Of a stretch of 64,000 nucleotides of DNA, positions 43,681-52,958 are shown one piece after another. A model generated the notes under the pieces. The model saw only the letters and a program-made list of their open reading frames with translations, did no database searches and was not told the DNA's origin. The number at the start of each line of letters is the position of its first letter. Position 1 is the stretch's first letter. Both the position numbers and the translations under genes were made by a program. The DNA comes from Lewinellaceae bacterium (GTDB lineage: Bacteria; Bacteroidota; Bacteroidia; Chitinophagales; Saprospiraceae), in the NCBI GenBank assembly GCA_020636105.1, contig JACJYL010000001.1:1302001-1366000 (forward strand). Direction: 5' to 3'.

Positions 43681-44217
43681 CTATTCACCCATTAATTTTC
43701 CTATGTTCTCCCTCAATCTTTTTTTTGCATAAAACAACTGAGACTTTGAGGTACCCACCGATATTTCCAATAGATCGGCCACTTCCTTGTGCGCATAACC
43801 TTCCACTTCGATCAGCACAAAAACAGCACGATACCCTTCCGGCAGGGCTTTTATGGCCTTTTCAAGGTATTCCACATCCAGACTGGTTCCCCAATCCACA
43901 GTAGTTTCCTCAGCACGGTAATCAATAGGTTCTGTATGTCGTTGTTTCTTGATGTGTGTCAGGGCTGTTCTGACCACAATGGTTTTGATCCAGGCCCCGA
44001 GCGTAGATTCCTGCCTGAAACGTGGCAGGGCGCGAAAGACTTTGACAAAAGCTTCCTGCAGTACATCATTTGCCGACTCAAATTCGCCTGTTATGCGGTA
44101 GGCAACGTTATACATTGCCTTGCTGTACCGATGATACAAATTCTTTTGTGCCAAACGGTCTTCCGCAATGCAGGCCTCAATTAGTTCCGCTTCTGTCATT
44201 CTAATAGTTAAGGGCAT
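43681..44217 (-). CDS. ECF RNA polymerase sigma factor
   Basis: 178 aa. Sigma region 2 is LYHRYSKAMYNVAYRITGEFESANDVLQEAFVKVFRAL with RQESTLGAWIKTIVVRTAL, and region 4 is ALPEGYRAVFVLIEVEGYAHKEVADLLEISVGTSKSQLFYAKKRL, a clear helix-turn-helix. It directs RNA polymerase to a specific promoter set, probably in response to envelope conditions, because the next genes encode a single-span membrane protein and a secreted beta-solenoid protein. It is probably self-regulated, as usual for such operons. Inferred, not shown. Confidence 0.93.
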   Translation of the reverse strand: MPLTIRMTEAELIEACIAEDRLAQKNLYHRYSKAMYNVAYRITGEFESANDVLQEAFVKVFRALPRFRQESTLGAWIKTIVVRTALTHIKKQRHTEPIDYRAEETTVDWGTSLDVEYLEKAIKALPEGYRAVFVLIEVEGYAHKEVADLLEISVGTSKSQLFYAKKRLRENIGKLMGE

Positions 44218-44320
44218 GGCAATTTCAAAAGTCCAAAATCTATTTTTACACGCTAAAAAATTGTCTTTGAACTAAAGTGTATTTACCAGGCATAATGGTT
44301 GTATAAGATGTGTATAAAAA

Positions 44321-46726
44321 TTACATCAATTCCACCTCTGTGACGCCGTCTCCGCCTGCATCGTGAGCAGGGTGGCCTATGTTCATGGGAACATTGTATT
44401 CCCTTAGTTTTTTTCGTACCACGTTTCTCAGGGCGCCCGTTCCTTTTCCATGAACTATCCTGAGGTGTGCCGCATTAGACATGAGTGCCTGGTCTACAAA
44501 AGCCTCCACTACCCCCATAGCTTCTTCTATGGTCATGCCCCGGATATCCAGTTTACTGTCAAAGCCCCCGGAAAGATTGGAGGTAGACGTCTGCACACTT
44601 CTTGAAGACCTGATATCCATCGGTTCATTGGCTTGCTGCAGATCCCTGAGATGAATCATCATGCGCATATCCCCGATCTGGACTACCGCTTTTTTCTTAT
44701 CAACGGATTCAACGACGCCGGTTGCTCCCCCTGTTTTAAGTTTTACAAAATCGCCTTCCACAATTTCACGGTCTTTGGCGGTTCCGGCCGCCGGAGGCTG
44801 GTAATAGATTTCCTCCTGGAGTTGTCTGACTTCTTTGGCCAGTCCGTGGCGTTCCTCCTTGATTTCTGCGGCCATTTTTTTGGCTTTTTCGAGGTTCTTC
44901 TCTTCTTTTAATTCCCGGACCAGGCGTTCGAATTCTTTATTGGTTTGTGCCGCATTTTGCAGGGCATTTTCCTTGGTTTCGAGTTTCATCTTTTTACGCC
45001 TAAACTCCAGATCCCGGTGGAGACTATCATAATTTTTGATAAGTTTTTCCAGATTTTTCTGCTTTTCTTCCAGGCTCTTAATGTGATCCTCGGCTTCTTT
45101 TTTTTCCTGCTGCAGATCGACCAGCAGGTCATCCACGGCTTTTTCATTTTCCCCGGCCCTGTGCCGCGCATAACTCAAAACCTTTTTATCCAGTCCGCTC
45201 TTTTGGGCAATCTCAAAAGCATAGGAACTTCCGGGGCGGCCAATCTTTAGATTGTAGGTTGGAGAAAGGGTATCTTTATCAAAAGCCATGGCTGCATTGA
45301 GCAACCCAATCGTTTTAAAAGCAAATATCTTGAGGTTGGAATAGTGGGTGGTGATGACCCCGAATACTTTTTGAAAATTGATCTCCCGGAGCACCGCTTC
45401 TGCAATGGCTCCTCCTATCTTGGGATCGGTGCCGGAACCAAATTCATCGATGAGAATTAAGGTTTGTTTATTGGCTTTTTCAATAAAAAGCCGGGCATTG
45501 GCAAGTCGGGAACTATAGGTACTCAAATCATCTTCCAGCGACTGCTGGTCGCCGATATCGGCAAAAATTTGTTGAAAAATGCCCATTTCTGATTCAGGAC
45601 TTACCGGGACAAGCAAGCCCGATTGTACCATTAACTGTAATAACCCGGCAGATTTCATGGTGATCGATTTGCCCCCCGCATTGGGTCCGCTGAGCACCAG
45701 GATCCGGTTGGGCGGAAATAAAGACATATCAAAAGGGATGGTTTCCTTTCCGAGGTCTTTATTTTTCAGGTAAAGCAAAGGGTGGAAAGCCCTGACCAAC
45801 CCGAAGTGAGGTTTGGAGAGAATCTTTGGTTTGTTCGCCTTCATCATCACAGCCACTCCTGACTTGGCCTGGATGGTATCAAAGTGTACCATGGCCTCCA
45901 GGTAAACGTGCATATGACCGGCATAAGGACGGAGCACCTGGCTCAATTCCTTCAGGATGCGGTAAATTTCTTTTTTCTCTTCAGTTTCCAGGTCAAAGAT
46001 ATCGTTGTTGATCTCGATGACGCCATCGGGTTCGATAAATGCCGTTTTACCGGTCGTGGACTCGTCATGAATGATGCCTCGGAGTTTTCTTTTATGCTCT
46101 ACCGGCACACTCAGTACCCTCCTGCCGTTCCTGAAACTTTCCACATTATCCGTCAGCCAACCCTTTTTCTTGAAATCATTGATGATGATCCTGAAGTTGC
46201 GGTCCAGTTCTTTTTGTTTGGAAATTTGCATCCGTTTAATACGCATCAGCTCAGGAGAAGCATTGGGCAGGATATTGCCTTCTTCATCCACCACCTTATC
46301 GATGGCCGTAATAAGGTCCTGGTCAAAATTGATCTTCCTGATAATATCGTACATCACCGGGTAAGCGGCCTGTCTGCCTTTATTAAAAAACCGGAAAGCC
46401 CCCCGCATAAAAGACAAAACCCTGTGAATCCGCTGAAGCCCTTCAATCGGCAAGACAAAGTTTTCAACGCTGAGCATTTTCAGGTCTGAAGTAATATCTT
46501 CATAGGAATGGATCGGAAAGTGATCGTTATTCGACAAGGCAATACTATATTCATTGACCTCATCCAATCTTCTTTCGATCGTTTCCACGTCAGTCATCGG
46601 GGCAATCGCCATGACCTGCTCTTCTCCGAGCCATCCCAAACATCTTTTGGCTACCAGTTCGAGTACTTTGTCAAATTCGAGACTGGAATATATATCTTTT
46701 GGTTCTAACCTCACCATCTTTTTCAA
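44321..46726 (-). CDS. mutS2: Endonuclease MutS2
   Basis: 801 aa, close to the usual length. It lacks the mismatch-recognition domain of MutS and begins with the clamp/lever region. The ATPase has Walker A LSGPNAGGKSIT (about residue 345), LILIDEFGSGTDP and TTHYSN. A long coiled coil (KEAEDHIKSLEEKQKNLEKLI) follows, and the C-terminus is a Smr domain (LDIRGMTIEEAMGVVEAFVD and HGKGTGALRNVVRKKL). MutS2 acts on branched DNA to limit recombination in some bacteria and on collided ribosomes in others; which applies here is not known. Monocistronic and divergent from ubiE. Confidence 0.96.
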   Translation of the reverse strand: MKKMVRLEPKDIYSSLEFDKVLELVAKRCLGWLGEEQVMAIAPMTDVETIERRLDEVNEYSIALSNNDHFPIHSYEDITSDLKMLSVENFVLPIEGLQRIHRVLSFMRGAFRFFNKGRQAAYPVMYDIIRKINFDQDLITAIDKVVDEEGNILPNASPELMRIKRMQISKQKELDRNFRIIINDFKKKGWLTDNVESFRNGRRVLSVPVEHKRKLRGIIHDESTTGKTAFIEPDGVIEINNDIFDLETEEKKEIYRILKELSQVLRPYAGHMHVYLEAMVHFDTIQAKSGVAVMMKANKPKILSKPHFGLVRAFHPLLYLKNKDLGKETIPFDMSLFPPNRILVLSGPNAGGKSITMKSAGLLQLMVQSGLLVPVSPESEMGIFQQIFADIGDQQSLEDDLSTYSSRLANARLFIEKANKQTLILIDEFGSGTDPKIGGAIAEAVLREINFQKVFGVITTHYSNLKIFAFKTIGLLNAAMAFDKDTLSPTYNLKIGRPGSSYAFEIAQKSGLDKKVLSYARHRAGENEKAVDDLLVDLQQEKKEAEDHIKSLEEKQKNLEKLIKNYDSLHRDLEFRRKKMKLETKENALQNAAQTNKEFERLVRELKEEKNLEKAKKMAAEIKEERHGLAKEVRQLQEEIYYQPPAAGTAKDREIVEGDFVKLKTGGATGVVESVDKKKAVVQIGDMRMMIHLRDLQQANEPMDIRSSRSVQTSTSNLSGGFDSKLDIRGMTIEEAMGVVEAFVDQALMSNAAHLRIVHGKGTGALRNVVRKKLREYNVPMNIGHPAHDAGGDGVTEVELM

Positions 46727-46858
46727 ATTCCTAAAATTTTGGCGAAAATACGACTATTTGTAAACAAATTGAAGGACAATGAGTTCCATCAACAGTATAT
46801 TTCGTTTTAAATTTTTCATTTATTATTTATCATTTTCAATTTCTATAACCATTCCTCC

Positions 46859-46866
46859 TATATTTG
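46859..46866 (+). promoter_or_regulatory. Candidate -7 element for ubiE-porT
   Basis: TATATTTG fits TAnnTTTG and lies about 16 bases before the ATG at 46882, implying a very short leader. It covers the TTG at 46864, which therefore is not the start codon. Confidence 0.5.
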
Positions 46867-46881
46867 CGAAAATTTTCGACC

Positions 46882-47610
46882 ATGGCAGAATCTGTAAAAC
46901 CATATTCACAAGAAGGCAGTAAGAAAGGGCAGGTATCCAAAATGTTCAATACTATTGCTCCTTACTATGACTTTCTGAACCATTTGCTTTCCGGTGGAAT
47001 CGACATCATTTGGCGCAAAAAAGCCATTGACTATCTGAAAGAAAGCAAACCCAAACTCCTCCTTGATGTGGCTACAGGAACCGGGGACGTGGCGATTACC
47101 GCTGCCAACAGATTGCATCCGGACAAGATCACGGGCGTGGATATTTCCACCAAAATGCTGGAGATTGGACGCCAGAAAATCGCCAAAAAAGGGCTGGAGA
47201 AAGTCATTACCATGGAAGAAGGCAGCGCAGAAAATTTACCTTACGCAGACAATACGTTTGATGCTATTACCGTTGCATTTGGTGTACGAAATTTCGAAGA
47301 TCTGAACAAAGGTTTGGCAGAAATGAACAGGGTGCTGAAAACCGGGGGAACATTAGTGGTTTTGGAATTTTCACAACCCAGGCTTTTTCCGTTCAAACAG
47401 GTTTTTAACATGTACTTTAAATATATGCTGCCACTCATCGGCCGCATTACCTCGAAGGACCCAAAAGCATATCAGTATCTTTACGAATCAGTGCAGGCAT
47501 TTCCTGCTGGAAATGACTTTATTAATTATTTACAGAACAACGGATATAAATCAAATAAATGGATACCGCTAACGCTCGGAATTTGCTCAATTTACCTGGG
47601 AAAAAAATAA
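46882..47610 (+). CDS. ubiE: Demethylmenaquinone methyltransferase
   Basis: 242 aa from the ATG at 46882; an in-frame TTG at 46864 sits inside the probable promoter. Motifs of the UbiE/MenG family: GQVSKMFNTIAPYYDFLNHLLSGG, LLDVATGTGDVAI (SAM binding), and RMLKTGG-type VLKTGGTLVVLEFSQP, followed by DSVQAFP-like YESVQAFPAG. It makes menaquinone by methylation with S-adenosylmethionine, at the end of the respiratory quinone pathway. The 3' end overlaps the porT start by 52 bases. The ubiE-porT order is also known from Flavobacterium. Confidence 0.95.
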   Translation: MAESVKPYSQEGSKKGQVSKMFNTIAPYYDFLNHLLSGGIDIIWRKKAIDYLKESKPKLLLDVATGTGDVAITAANRLHPDKITGVDISTKMLEIGRQKIAKKGLEKVITMEEGSAENLPYADNTFDAITVAFGVRNFEDLNKGLAEMNRVLKTGGTLVVLEFSQPRLFPFKQVFNMYFKYMLPLIGRITSKDPKAYQYLYESVQAFPAGNDFINYLQNNGYKSNKWIPLTLGICSIYLGKK

Positions 47611-48302
47611 GCCTGATCCTCATCTTATGTGTGTCGATGATGCCGCTTTTCGGTCAGATAGGCGGCAAGGGCAATTATAATTTCTATGATTTTCAGCAAA
47701 AACATTATTATTTTGGGATCACTCTTGGATTAAACTCTTCCAGTTTTATCCCTTTCAGATCGAAGGATTACATTTACAGCGACAGCATTAATGTGGTGGA
47801 ATCGCTGAGCGGCCCCGGGTTCAACCTTGGCATTGTTACCAATCTGAAGATCGGTCAATACTTCGATTTCCGGTTTCTGCCTACCTTGTCTTTTTCTGAA
47901 CGAAACCTCGAATATTCCAGGTCAAGCCGCGTGATTCCGATTACCCAGCGGAAAGTTGAATCTGTTTTTGTGGAGATGCCTTTTCAGTTCAGGTACAAAT
48001 CCGCTCCTTATAAAGATAAACGGGTTTTCGTGATCGCCGGGGTAAAATATACTTTTGATGTGGCCAGCGACGCCCGGGCAAAAAGAAATGAATCTATCGT
48101 AAAGATCTCCCCGCATGACTTTGCCCTGGAGTACGGCGCGGGCATCCAGTTTTTCTTTCCTTATTTCATTTTTTCACCGGAGATCAAAATATCCCACGGT
48201 CTCGGCAATACGCTGCTCTTCAACCCGAATCTTGCAGAATCGACCGTGCTGGAAAAAGTATTGGCGCGAACGTTTACCATTTCCTTCCATTTTGAGGGGT
48301 AG
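47559..48302 (+). CDS. porT: PorT/SprT-like outer-membrane barrel (T9SS/gliding component)
   Basis: 247 aa. The N-terminus overlaps ubiE by 52 bases in another frame. The hydrophobic signal ISLILILCVSMMPLFGQ begins around residue 17. Barrel-like strands follow (YYFGITLGLNSSSF, IGQYFDFRFLPTLSFSERNL, VFVEMPFQFRYKSAP), ending FTISFHFEG. The size, barrel fold and position directly after ubiE match PorT/SprT, an integral outer-membrane protein needed for T9SS in Porphyromonas and Flavobacterium. It would take part in exporting the T9SS cargo encoded elsewhere in this window. Assignment rests on context and general sequence features. Confidence 0.8.
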   Translation: MDTANARNLLNLPGKKISLILILCVSMMPLFGQIGGKGNYNFYDFQQKHYYFGITLGLNSSSFIPFRSKDYIYSDSINVVESLSGPGFNLGIVTNLKIGQYFDFRFLPTLSFSERNLEYSRSSRVIPITQRKVESVFVEMPFQFRYKSAPYKDKRVFVIAGVKYTFDVASDARAKRNESIVKISPHDFALEYGAGIQFFFPYFIFSPEIKISHGLGNTLLFNPNLAESTVLEKVLARTFTISFHFEG

Positions 48303-48314
48303 GGAATATTGAAT

Positions 48315-48899
48315 TTACTTTGTCGGGATTTCCGGTTTGATGTGTTCGATGATCTCTGGAAAAAACCGGTTAAATTCTTCGTTCAATAGTTCCAAATCCG
48401 TCGTGAGACTGTCGATGGCTCCTTCGAGTAATTCAGGTTTGCTGGCCCGTTGGGTCATTCTCGTAATGGCATATTGGATACCGTCGAGTGTGGCATAACT
48501 GATCAGCCAGTTGCCCTGAGTCATGCCCAGCAATCTTTTTTGAACCCTTTCCGGCATCAAATCAATATTGCTCATGAGGGCGGCATAAATTTTATCGGCA
48601 AAAGATTGCAGGGATTCATCGGAATATTTATCCCAATTGATACACAGCAGGTAATCATAATAAATATCGATCAGGACCGAAGCATATTTGGAGTGTCGCT
48701 CATACAACCGGCGCACCCCTTTCAATACATCGGGATGATCATCGGTAAAAGTATCGATCTTTCTGTGGATAAAAACACCTTTTCGAATGCCTTCAGGATA
48801 GGTTTTTACTTCCTGGTTGGAGATCATATCCCCCAGGAAATTCCCGGTGATGATATCCTTATTGCCAAAGGACAAAAACATGTGTGCCAGATAATTCAT
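48315..48899 (-). CDS. acpH: Acyl carrier protein phosphodiesterase (AcpH-like)
   Basis: 194 aa, mostly helical. The family segments MNYLAHMFLSFGNKDIITGNFLGDM and HRKIDTFTDDHPDV carry the metal-binding His/Asp pattern of the HD-like AcpH group, and VLIDIYYDYLLCINWDKYS is typical. The enzyme removes the 4'-phosphopantetheine group from acyl carrier protein. It is cytosolic. It is convergent with porT (12-base gap) and divergent from the DUF4956 gene. Confidence 0.88.
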   Translation of the reverse strand: MNYLAHMFLSFGNKDIITGNFLGDMISNQEVKTYPEGIRKGVFIHRKIDTFTDDHPDVLKGVRRLYERHSKYASVLIDIYYDYLLCINWDKYSDESLQSFADKIYAALMSNIDLMPERVQKRLLGMTQGNWLISYATLDGIQYAITRMTQRASKPELLEGAIDSLTTDLELLNEEFNRFFPEIIEHIKPEIPTK

Positions 48900-48978
48900 A
48901 CCGCAAGATAAAAATTATCCCCCAATCTGTATGAAAGTGGTCTATGAGTAACTACTTTTACACCAAAGAATTTCATGT

Positions 48979-49668
48979 ATGACACTCCTTGAAAAGTTAC
49001 AGGAAAAATATATTCAGGAATTTTCGGAGAATATTCCCCTCGATGAATTCCTCTTAAATATTCTGATCACCGCATTGCTCGTCGCCCTGCTGCGCCTGTT
49101 TTATATCCATTATGGCAATGCCATTGCCAACCGAAGGCGATTTGCCGCCAATTTTCTTCCGCTGGCCCTGGGTACTTTATTGATCATCATGATCGTCAAA
49201 TCCTCCATCGCGCTTTCCCTGGGCCTTGTGGGTGCCTTGTCGATTGTCCGGTTCAGGGCCGCTATAAAGGAACCTGAGGAGCTGACTTATTTATTCATCG
49301 CTATTGGTTTGGGACTTGCCGGCGGTGCCAATCAGCCAATCCTCGCTATAGTAGCCTTCAGTGTGATCATCGTTCTGTTATTCCTTGGCAAAAAAATAAC
49401 ACGCAAGACCACTTCCACGAGAGAAAACCGGATTTTCATCAATATCCAAACCGATATCGATGACCTGGACAGGATATCAAAAATCCTGACGGATGAACTG
49501 ACTTACGTAAAATTAAAGCGGATGGATACCCTGGAAAAAGGACTGGACCTCAGTTTTGCCTGCCAGGCAGATTCCATCACCCAGCTCAGCAATGTCAAAA
49601 AGGCCATAAAAGCTTTATCGGATCATACCAGCCTTTCCATAATTGATCAACCCGAATTATTTGCATGA
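48979..49668 (+). CDS. DUF4956 membrane protein
   Basis: 229 aa. The N-terminal half has membrane spans (LNILITALLVALLRLFYI, ANFLPLALGTLLIIMIV, IALSLGLVGALSIVRF, and AIVAFSVIIVLLFLG), with the conserved SLGLVGALSIVRFRAAIKEPEELTYLF motif of the DUF4956 family. The C-terminal ~85 residues are soluble and alpha/beta (INIQTDIDDLDRISKIL). The stop overlaps the CotH gene start by four bases (ATGA-type). Elsewhere DUF4956 genes usually neighbour a VTC-type polyphosphate polymerase and a CotH protein; only CotH is present here. Function unknown. Confidence 0.87.
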   Translation: MTLLEKLQEKYIQEFSENIPLDEFLLNILITALLVALLRLFYIHYGNAIANRRRFAANFLPLALGTLLIIMIVKSSIALSLGLVGALSIVRFRAAIKEPEELTYLFIAIGLGLAGGANQPILAIVAFSVIIVLLFLGKKITRKTTSTRENRIFINIQTDIDDLDRISKILTDELTYVKLKRMDTLEKGLDLSFACQADSITQLSNVKKAIKALSDHTSLSIIDQPELFA

Positions 49669-52600
49669 TAATTTCCGAAAAAAAAGACAATACTTCTGCC
49701 CGCCGGGAAAAAGGGATCATAGCGGCCGGGGTGGTGTTTTTATCTGCCTTTGTCTTTTGGTTTGTATTGTTCTCAAACAGGAAGACAGCGGATGTTCCAC
49801 CACAAGGCATTATCTTTTGCAATGCGGAAAAAGTAAAGGGTGATCTTTTCATCCAGGGGGATTTTGAATTTTCAGGAGGACATTTACAGAGCGATGAAAA
49901 ATCCAGGTCAGGCAATTATTCCTGCAAAGTGGGTACCGGAAAGGGCATCCAATATGGTTTTGGGTATAAGCTCAAAGGGGGGAAGCCCGGCGAAGTCTAT
50001 AAAATATCGGTCTGGCGGTACAAAACACCCCAAAAGGAAGGCAGACTGGTCGTGCAAAACTCCGGAGGTTCGGCTTTTTATCAAATGGAAGAAATACCGG
50101 TAACGGAGGAAGCTTCCGGCTGGGAACAACTATCCACCACCTTCGTCATCCCTTTCGGGGATGCGCCTGATTTTTATAACATCTATGTTTATGCCAGCGG
50201 TTTTCATAATGTTTTTTTTGATGATCTCACCATTGAAAAAACGGGAACCTGGCCCGAGAATGCGATGAATCCCCAGGCATTACAAATAAGAGTGGAGCCC
50301 AAGGGCCTTGAAAAACTTGAAAGAAAACGGGAAAAAGCCCTGACCGACGGCCTGCTTCAGACTTCCGACAATGACTGGGTCAAGGCAGTACTTTCTGACA
50401 GCACAGGAAATGAGATTCCGGCACAGGTAAGATTAAAAGGAGACTGGACGGATCACCTGGAAGGGGACAAATGGTCGTTCAGGGTAAAAGTCAAAGCCCC
50501 TTACAGCTGGAAATATTCCAAAAATGCAGCCCAGGGTTTGATCACTTTTTCCGTCCATACACCGGCTACCCGCTACTTTTTGCACGAATGGCTGGTCCAC
50601 CAATGCTGGATGGACGAAGGGATTCTCACCCCCAGGTATGATTTTACAGCCGTTTCTCTCAATGGAAAATCATTGGGTATCTATGCTATTGAAGAACATT
50701 TTGACAAACAGCTCGTAGAAAGCCAGCAGCGGAGGGAAGGCCCCATCCTCAAATTCTCAGAAGAAGGCATGTGGTCGGGCATCGAAAGGCAACTCCAAAA
50801 CCAGGGATATATTCATAACGATTACCGCTCTACCGTCGGGGACTGGGAGAATGCCGAAGCGGAGGCTTTTGGGCAGCAGGACTTCCTATCGGATACACTG
50901 CTTAGCGAACAATATGAAAAGGCACGCCAGTTGATGTATGATTTTAAAAATGATCTGCTTCCTGCAAAACAGGTATTCGACCTGGAAAAACTGGCCCGGT
51001 TTTATGCCATTGCCGATGTCTTTAATGCTTACCACGGTATCATTTGGCACAACCAAAGATTTTATTACAACCCCGTGATAGGCAAACTGGAACCCATTGG
51101 CTATGATGCTTTTGGAGGCAAACCACCCCGACGATACACCATCCTGGCAGAAGGAGCACTCAATCCGGAGGAAAATGAAGCCAACCGGCTGTTTGGTTAT
51201 CTGCTTCAAGACAAAGACTTTAATGAATTGTATTTCAAATTCTTATACCATTACAGCTCAAGAGAATTCTTAAGCAATTTCCTGGAAAAACACGAAATTG
51301 CCTGGAATGAAAAATTAGCCCTTTTGCAAATGGAATTCCCGGAATACCAGCCCAATTATAAGGAGTTTCTGGAAGACGGACTATTTGTGCATTCCATGAT
51401 CCTGCCCTATAACGACCAAAGCATCAAAGCTTTTACCCAGCAGGTGGCCGGTGGCAAAAAAAACCTTTCTATTCAGAATACGCATCAATTGCCGGTAGAG
51501 ATTATCGGGACCGGATACAGCCGCAGCAAGATGGACACCCCACTGAAAAGCCCTCTCCTGCTCCCCTCTCACGTGCGAAGGAGGTATCTTTCAAGGATAT
51601 TGAGAGACAGCCTCATCAGTGATTTCAATGCCACCAAATTCCTCCATTCAGAAGCCCTGGTTTTACAGAGCAAGGGAGAAATCAAACCTCTTGAGGTCAT
51701 TGAAAATGCCCGCTTTCTTTTCTTCCGGGTTCCGGGGATCGATTCTGTTTTTACCAGCCAGATCTTTGAATGGCCACGACCTGAGATCGTCGAAATGCTC
51801 CCCTTCAACAAAGAGCAGGCCTCCCCTGTACTCAAAGAAAATACCCTCTATGTGGTCAAAGGCAAACAAATCCTTTTCCGCCAAGGAAAACATATCCTGG
51901 ATCAGCCACTGGTCATCCCTCCCGACTACGAGGTTTTTATCCCGGAAGGCACGGAGATCGATTTAAAAAACGGTGCCTATATCATGTCCTATGGCCCCAT
52001 GCAGGTTTCAGGATCCGAGGAACATCCGGTCCTGGTGATTTCCTCTGATAAAACCGGCCGGGGGCTCTCCCTCCTGCAATCCTCCAAACCCTCCGCTTTC
52101 CAATACGTTGTATTTGAACAGTTAGGCACACTCAGTAATAATGGGCAACAACTGACCGGAGCAGTTACCGGTTATGAGATCGATGTCCGGTTTTATAAAT
52201 GCTCCTTCCGGAACAACCATTGCGAAGATGCGCTCAATTTGGTCCGCTCTGATTTCGTACTCGAAAACTGCCTCTTTTCCGGAATTAGCAGTGATGCCTT
52301 TGACAGTGACTTTAGCAAAGGCGAGGTAAAAAATTGCACCTTTAACAACATTTTGAATGACGCCATGGATTTTTCGGGAAGCACCGTCAATATTTTCAAT
52401 TGTTACACAAAAAACACCGGCGACAAAGGAATCAGTTGCGGGGAGGAAAGCGATATTGCCGTTTTTGAAACCACCATCGACACCTCTCCCATTGCCGTGG
52501 CTTCTAAAGATCTTTCGGTCTTGTTTTTAAGAGATATTACCTTAAAAAACTGCACACAGGGTTTTGTCGCTTTTCAGAAAAAACCGGAATTCGGCCCCGG

Positions 52601-52691
52601 AAAGATCATTGTCGAGAGCTATACCGATATAAACATTGACAAACTTTTCAATATCGGCGAAGGATCATTTTTACAAATGAATGAAAAATAA
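49665..52691 (+). CDS. CotH kinase family protein with C-terminal beta-helix
   Basis: 1008 aa. A cytosolic stretch and one membrane span (IIAAGVVFLSAFVFWFVLF, about 18-36) anchor it, with the bulk outside the cytoplasm. Residues ~50-200 form a carbohydrate-binding-like beta domain. About 210-560 is CotH-like (VRLKGDWTDHLEGDKWSFRVKV, VSLNGKSLGIYAIEEHFDKQL and a late LEPIGYDAFGG). About 740-960 is a right-handed beta-helix (NCLFSGISSDAFDSDFSKGEVKNCTF). CotH of spores is an atypical protein kinase. Whether this extracytoplasmic one phosphorylates anything is unknown. It is translationally coupled to DUF4956. Confidence 0.87.
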   Translation: MIISEKKDNTSARREKGIIAAGVVFLSAFVFWFVLFSNRKTADVPPQGIIFCNAEKVKGDLFIQGDFEFSGGHLQSDEKSRSGNYSCKVGTGKGIQYGFGYKLKGGKPGEVYKISVWRYKTPQKEGRLVVQNSGGSAFYQMEEIPVTEEASGWEQLSTTFVIPFGDAPDFYNIYVYASGFHNVFFDDLTIEKTGTWPENAMNPQALQIRVEPKGLEKLERKREKALTDGLLQTSDNDWVKAVLSDSTGNEIPAQVRLKGDWTDHLEGDKWSFRVKVKAPYSWKYSKNAAQGLITFSVHTPATRYFLHEWLVHQCWMDEGILTPRYDFTAVSLNGKSLGIYAIEEHFDKQLVESQQRREGPILKFSEEGMWSGIERQLQNQGYIHNDYRSTVGDWENAEAEAFGQQDFLSDTLLSEQYEKARQLMYDFKNDLLPAKQVFDLEKLARFYAIADVFNAYHGIIWHNQRFYYNPVIGKLEPIGYDAFGGKPPRRYTILAEGALNPEENEANRLFGYLLQDKDFNELYFKFLYHYSSREFLSNFLEKHEIAWNEKLALLQMEFPEYQPNYKEFLEDGLFVHSMILPYNDQSIKAFTQQVAGGKKNLSIQNTHQLPVEIIGTGYSRSKMDTPLKSPLLLPSHVRRRYLSRILRDSLISDFNATKFLHSEALVLQSKGEIKPLEVIENARFLFFRVPGIDSVFTSQIFEWPRPEIVEMLPFNKEQASPVLKENTLYVVKGKQILFRQGKHILDQPLVIPPDYEVFIPEGTEIDLKNGAYIMSYGPMQVSGSEEHPVLVISSDKTGRGLSLLQSSKPSAFQYVVFEQLGTLSNNGQQLTGAVTGYEIDVRFYKCSFRNNHCEDALNLVRSDFVLENCLFSGISSDAFDSDFSKGEVKNCTFNNILNDAMDFSGSTVNIFNCYTKNTGDKGISCGEESDIAVFETTIDTSPIAVASKDLSVLFLRDITLKNCTQGFVAFQKKPEFGPGKIIVESYTDINIDKLFNIGEGSFLQMNEK

Positions 52692-52759
52692 GATTAAAAC
52701 CACCTGAATTTCTCCTTCATATTTTCCGAATAAACTCAACTTTTCATCAACAAACTTTT

Positions 52760-52767
52760 TATCTTTG
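52760..52767 (+). promoter_or_regulatory. Candidate -7 element for the AAA gene
   Basis: TATCTTTG fits TAnnTTTG, with a T-rich TTTTCATC about 19 bases upstream of it. It implies a leader of about 185 nt in the 267-base gap. Confidence 0.45.
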
Positions 52768-52958
52768 AAACCGAGCCATAGGAATTTACGTTATGCAAAT
52801 GGGAATAAATTCAGGCGATTAATAAATTAAACGTCAAAATGAATATTTTCACCTTCATCTTGAACGTTTGACTTCAATACTTAACGTGGGATAATTTTTT
52901 TTAATCATTTTTCACCCCGTGTCATGTATTGGCACAACGACAAAATAATTTGGGCAAT

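Noticed and set aside
46864..46881. TTG start extending ubiE by six codons
   Set aside because: It falls inside the TATATTTG promoter motif; the ATG at 46882 is the better start.
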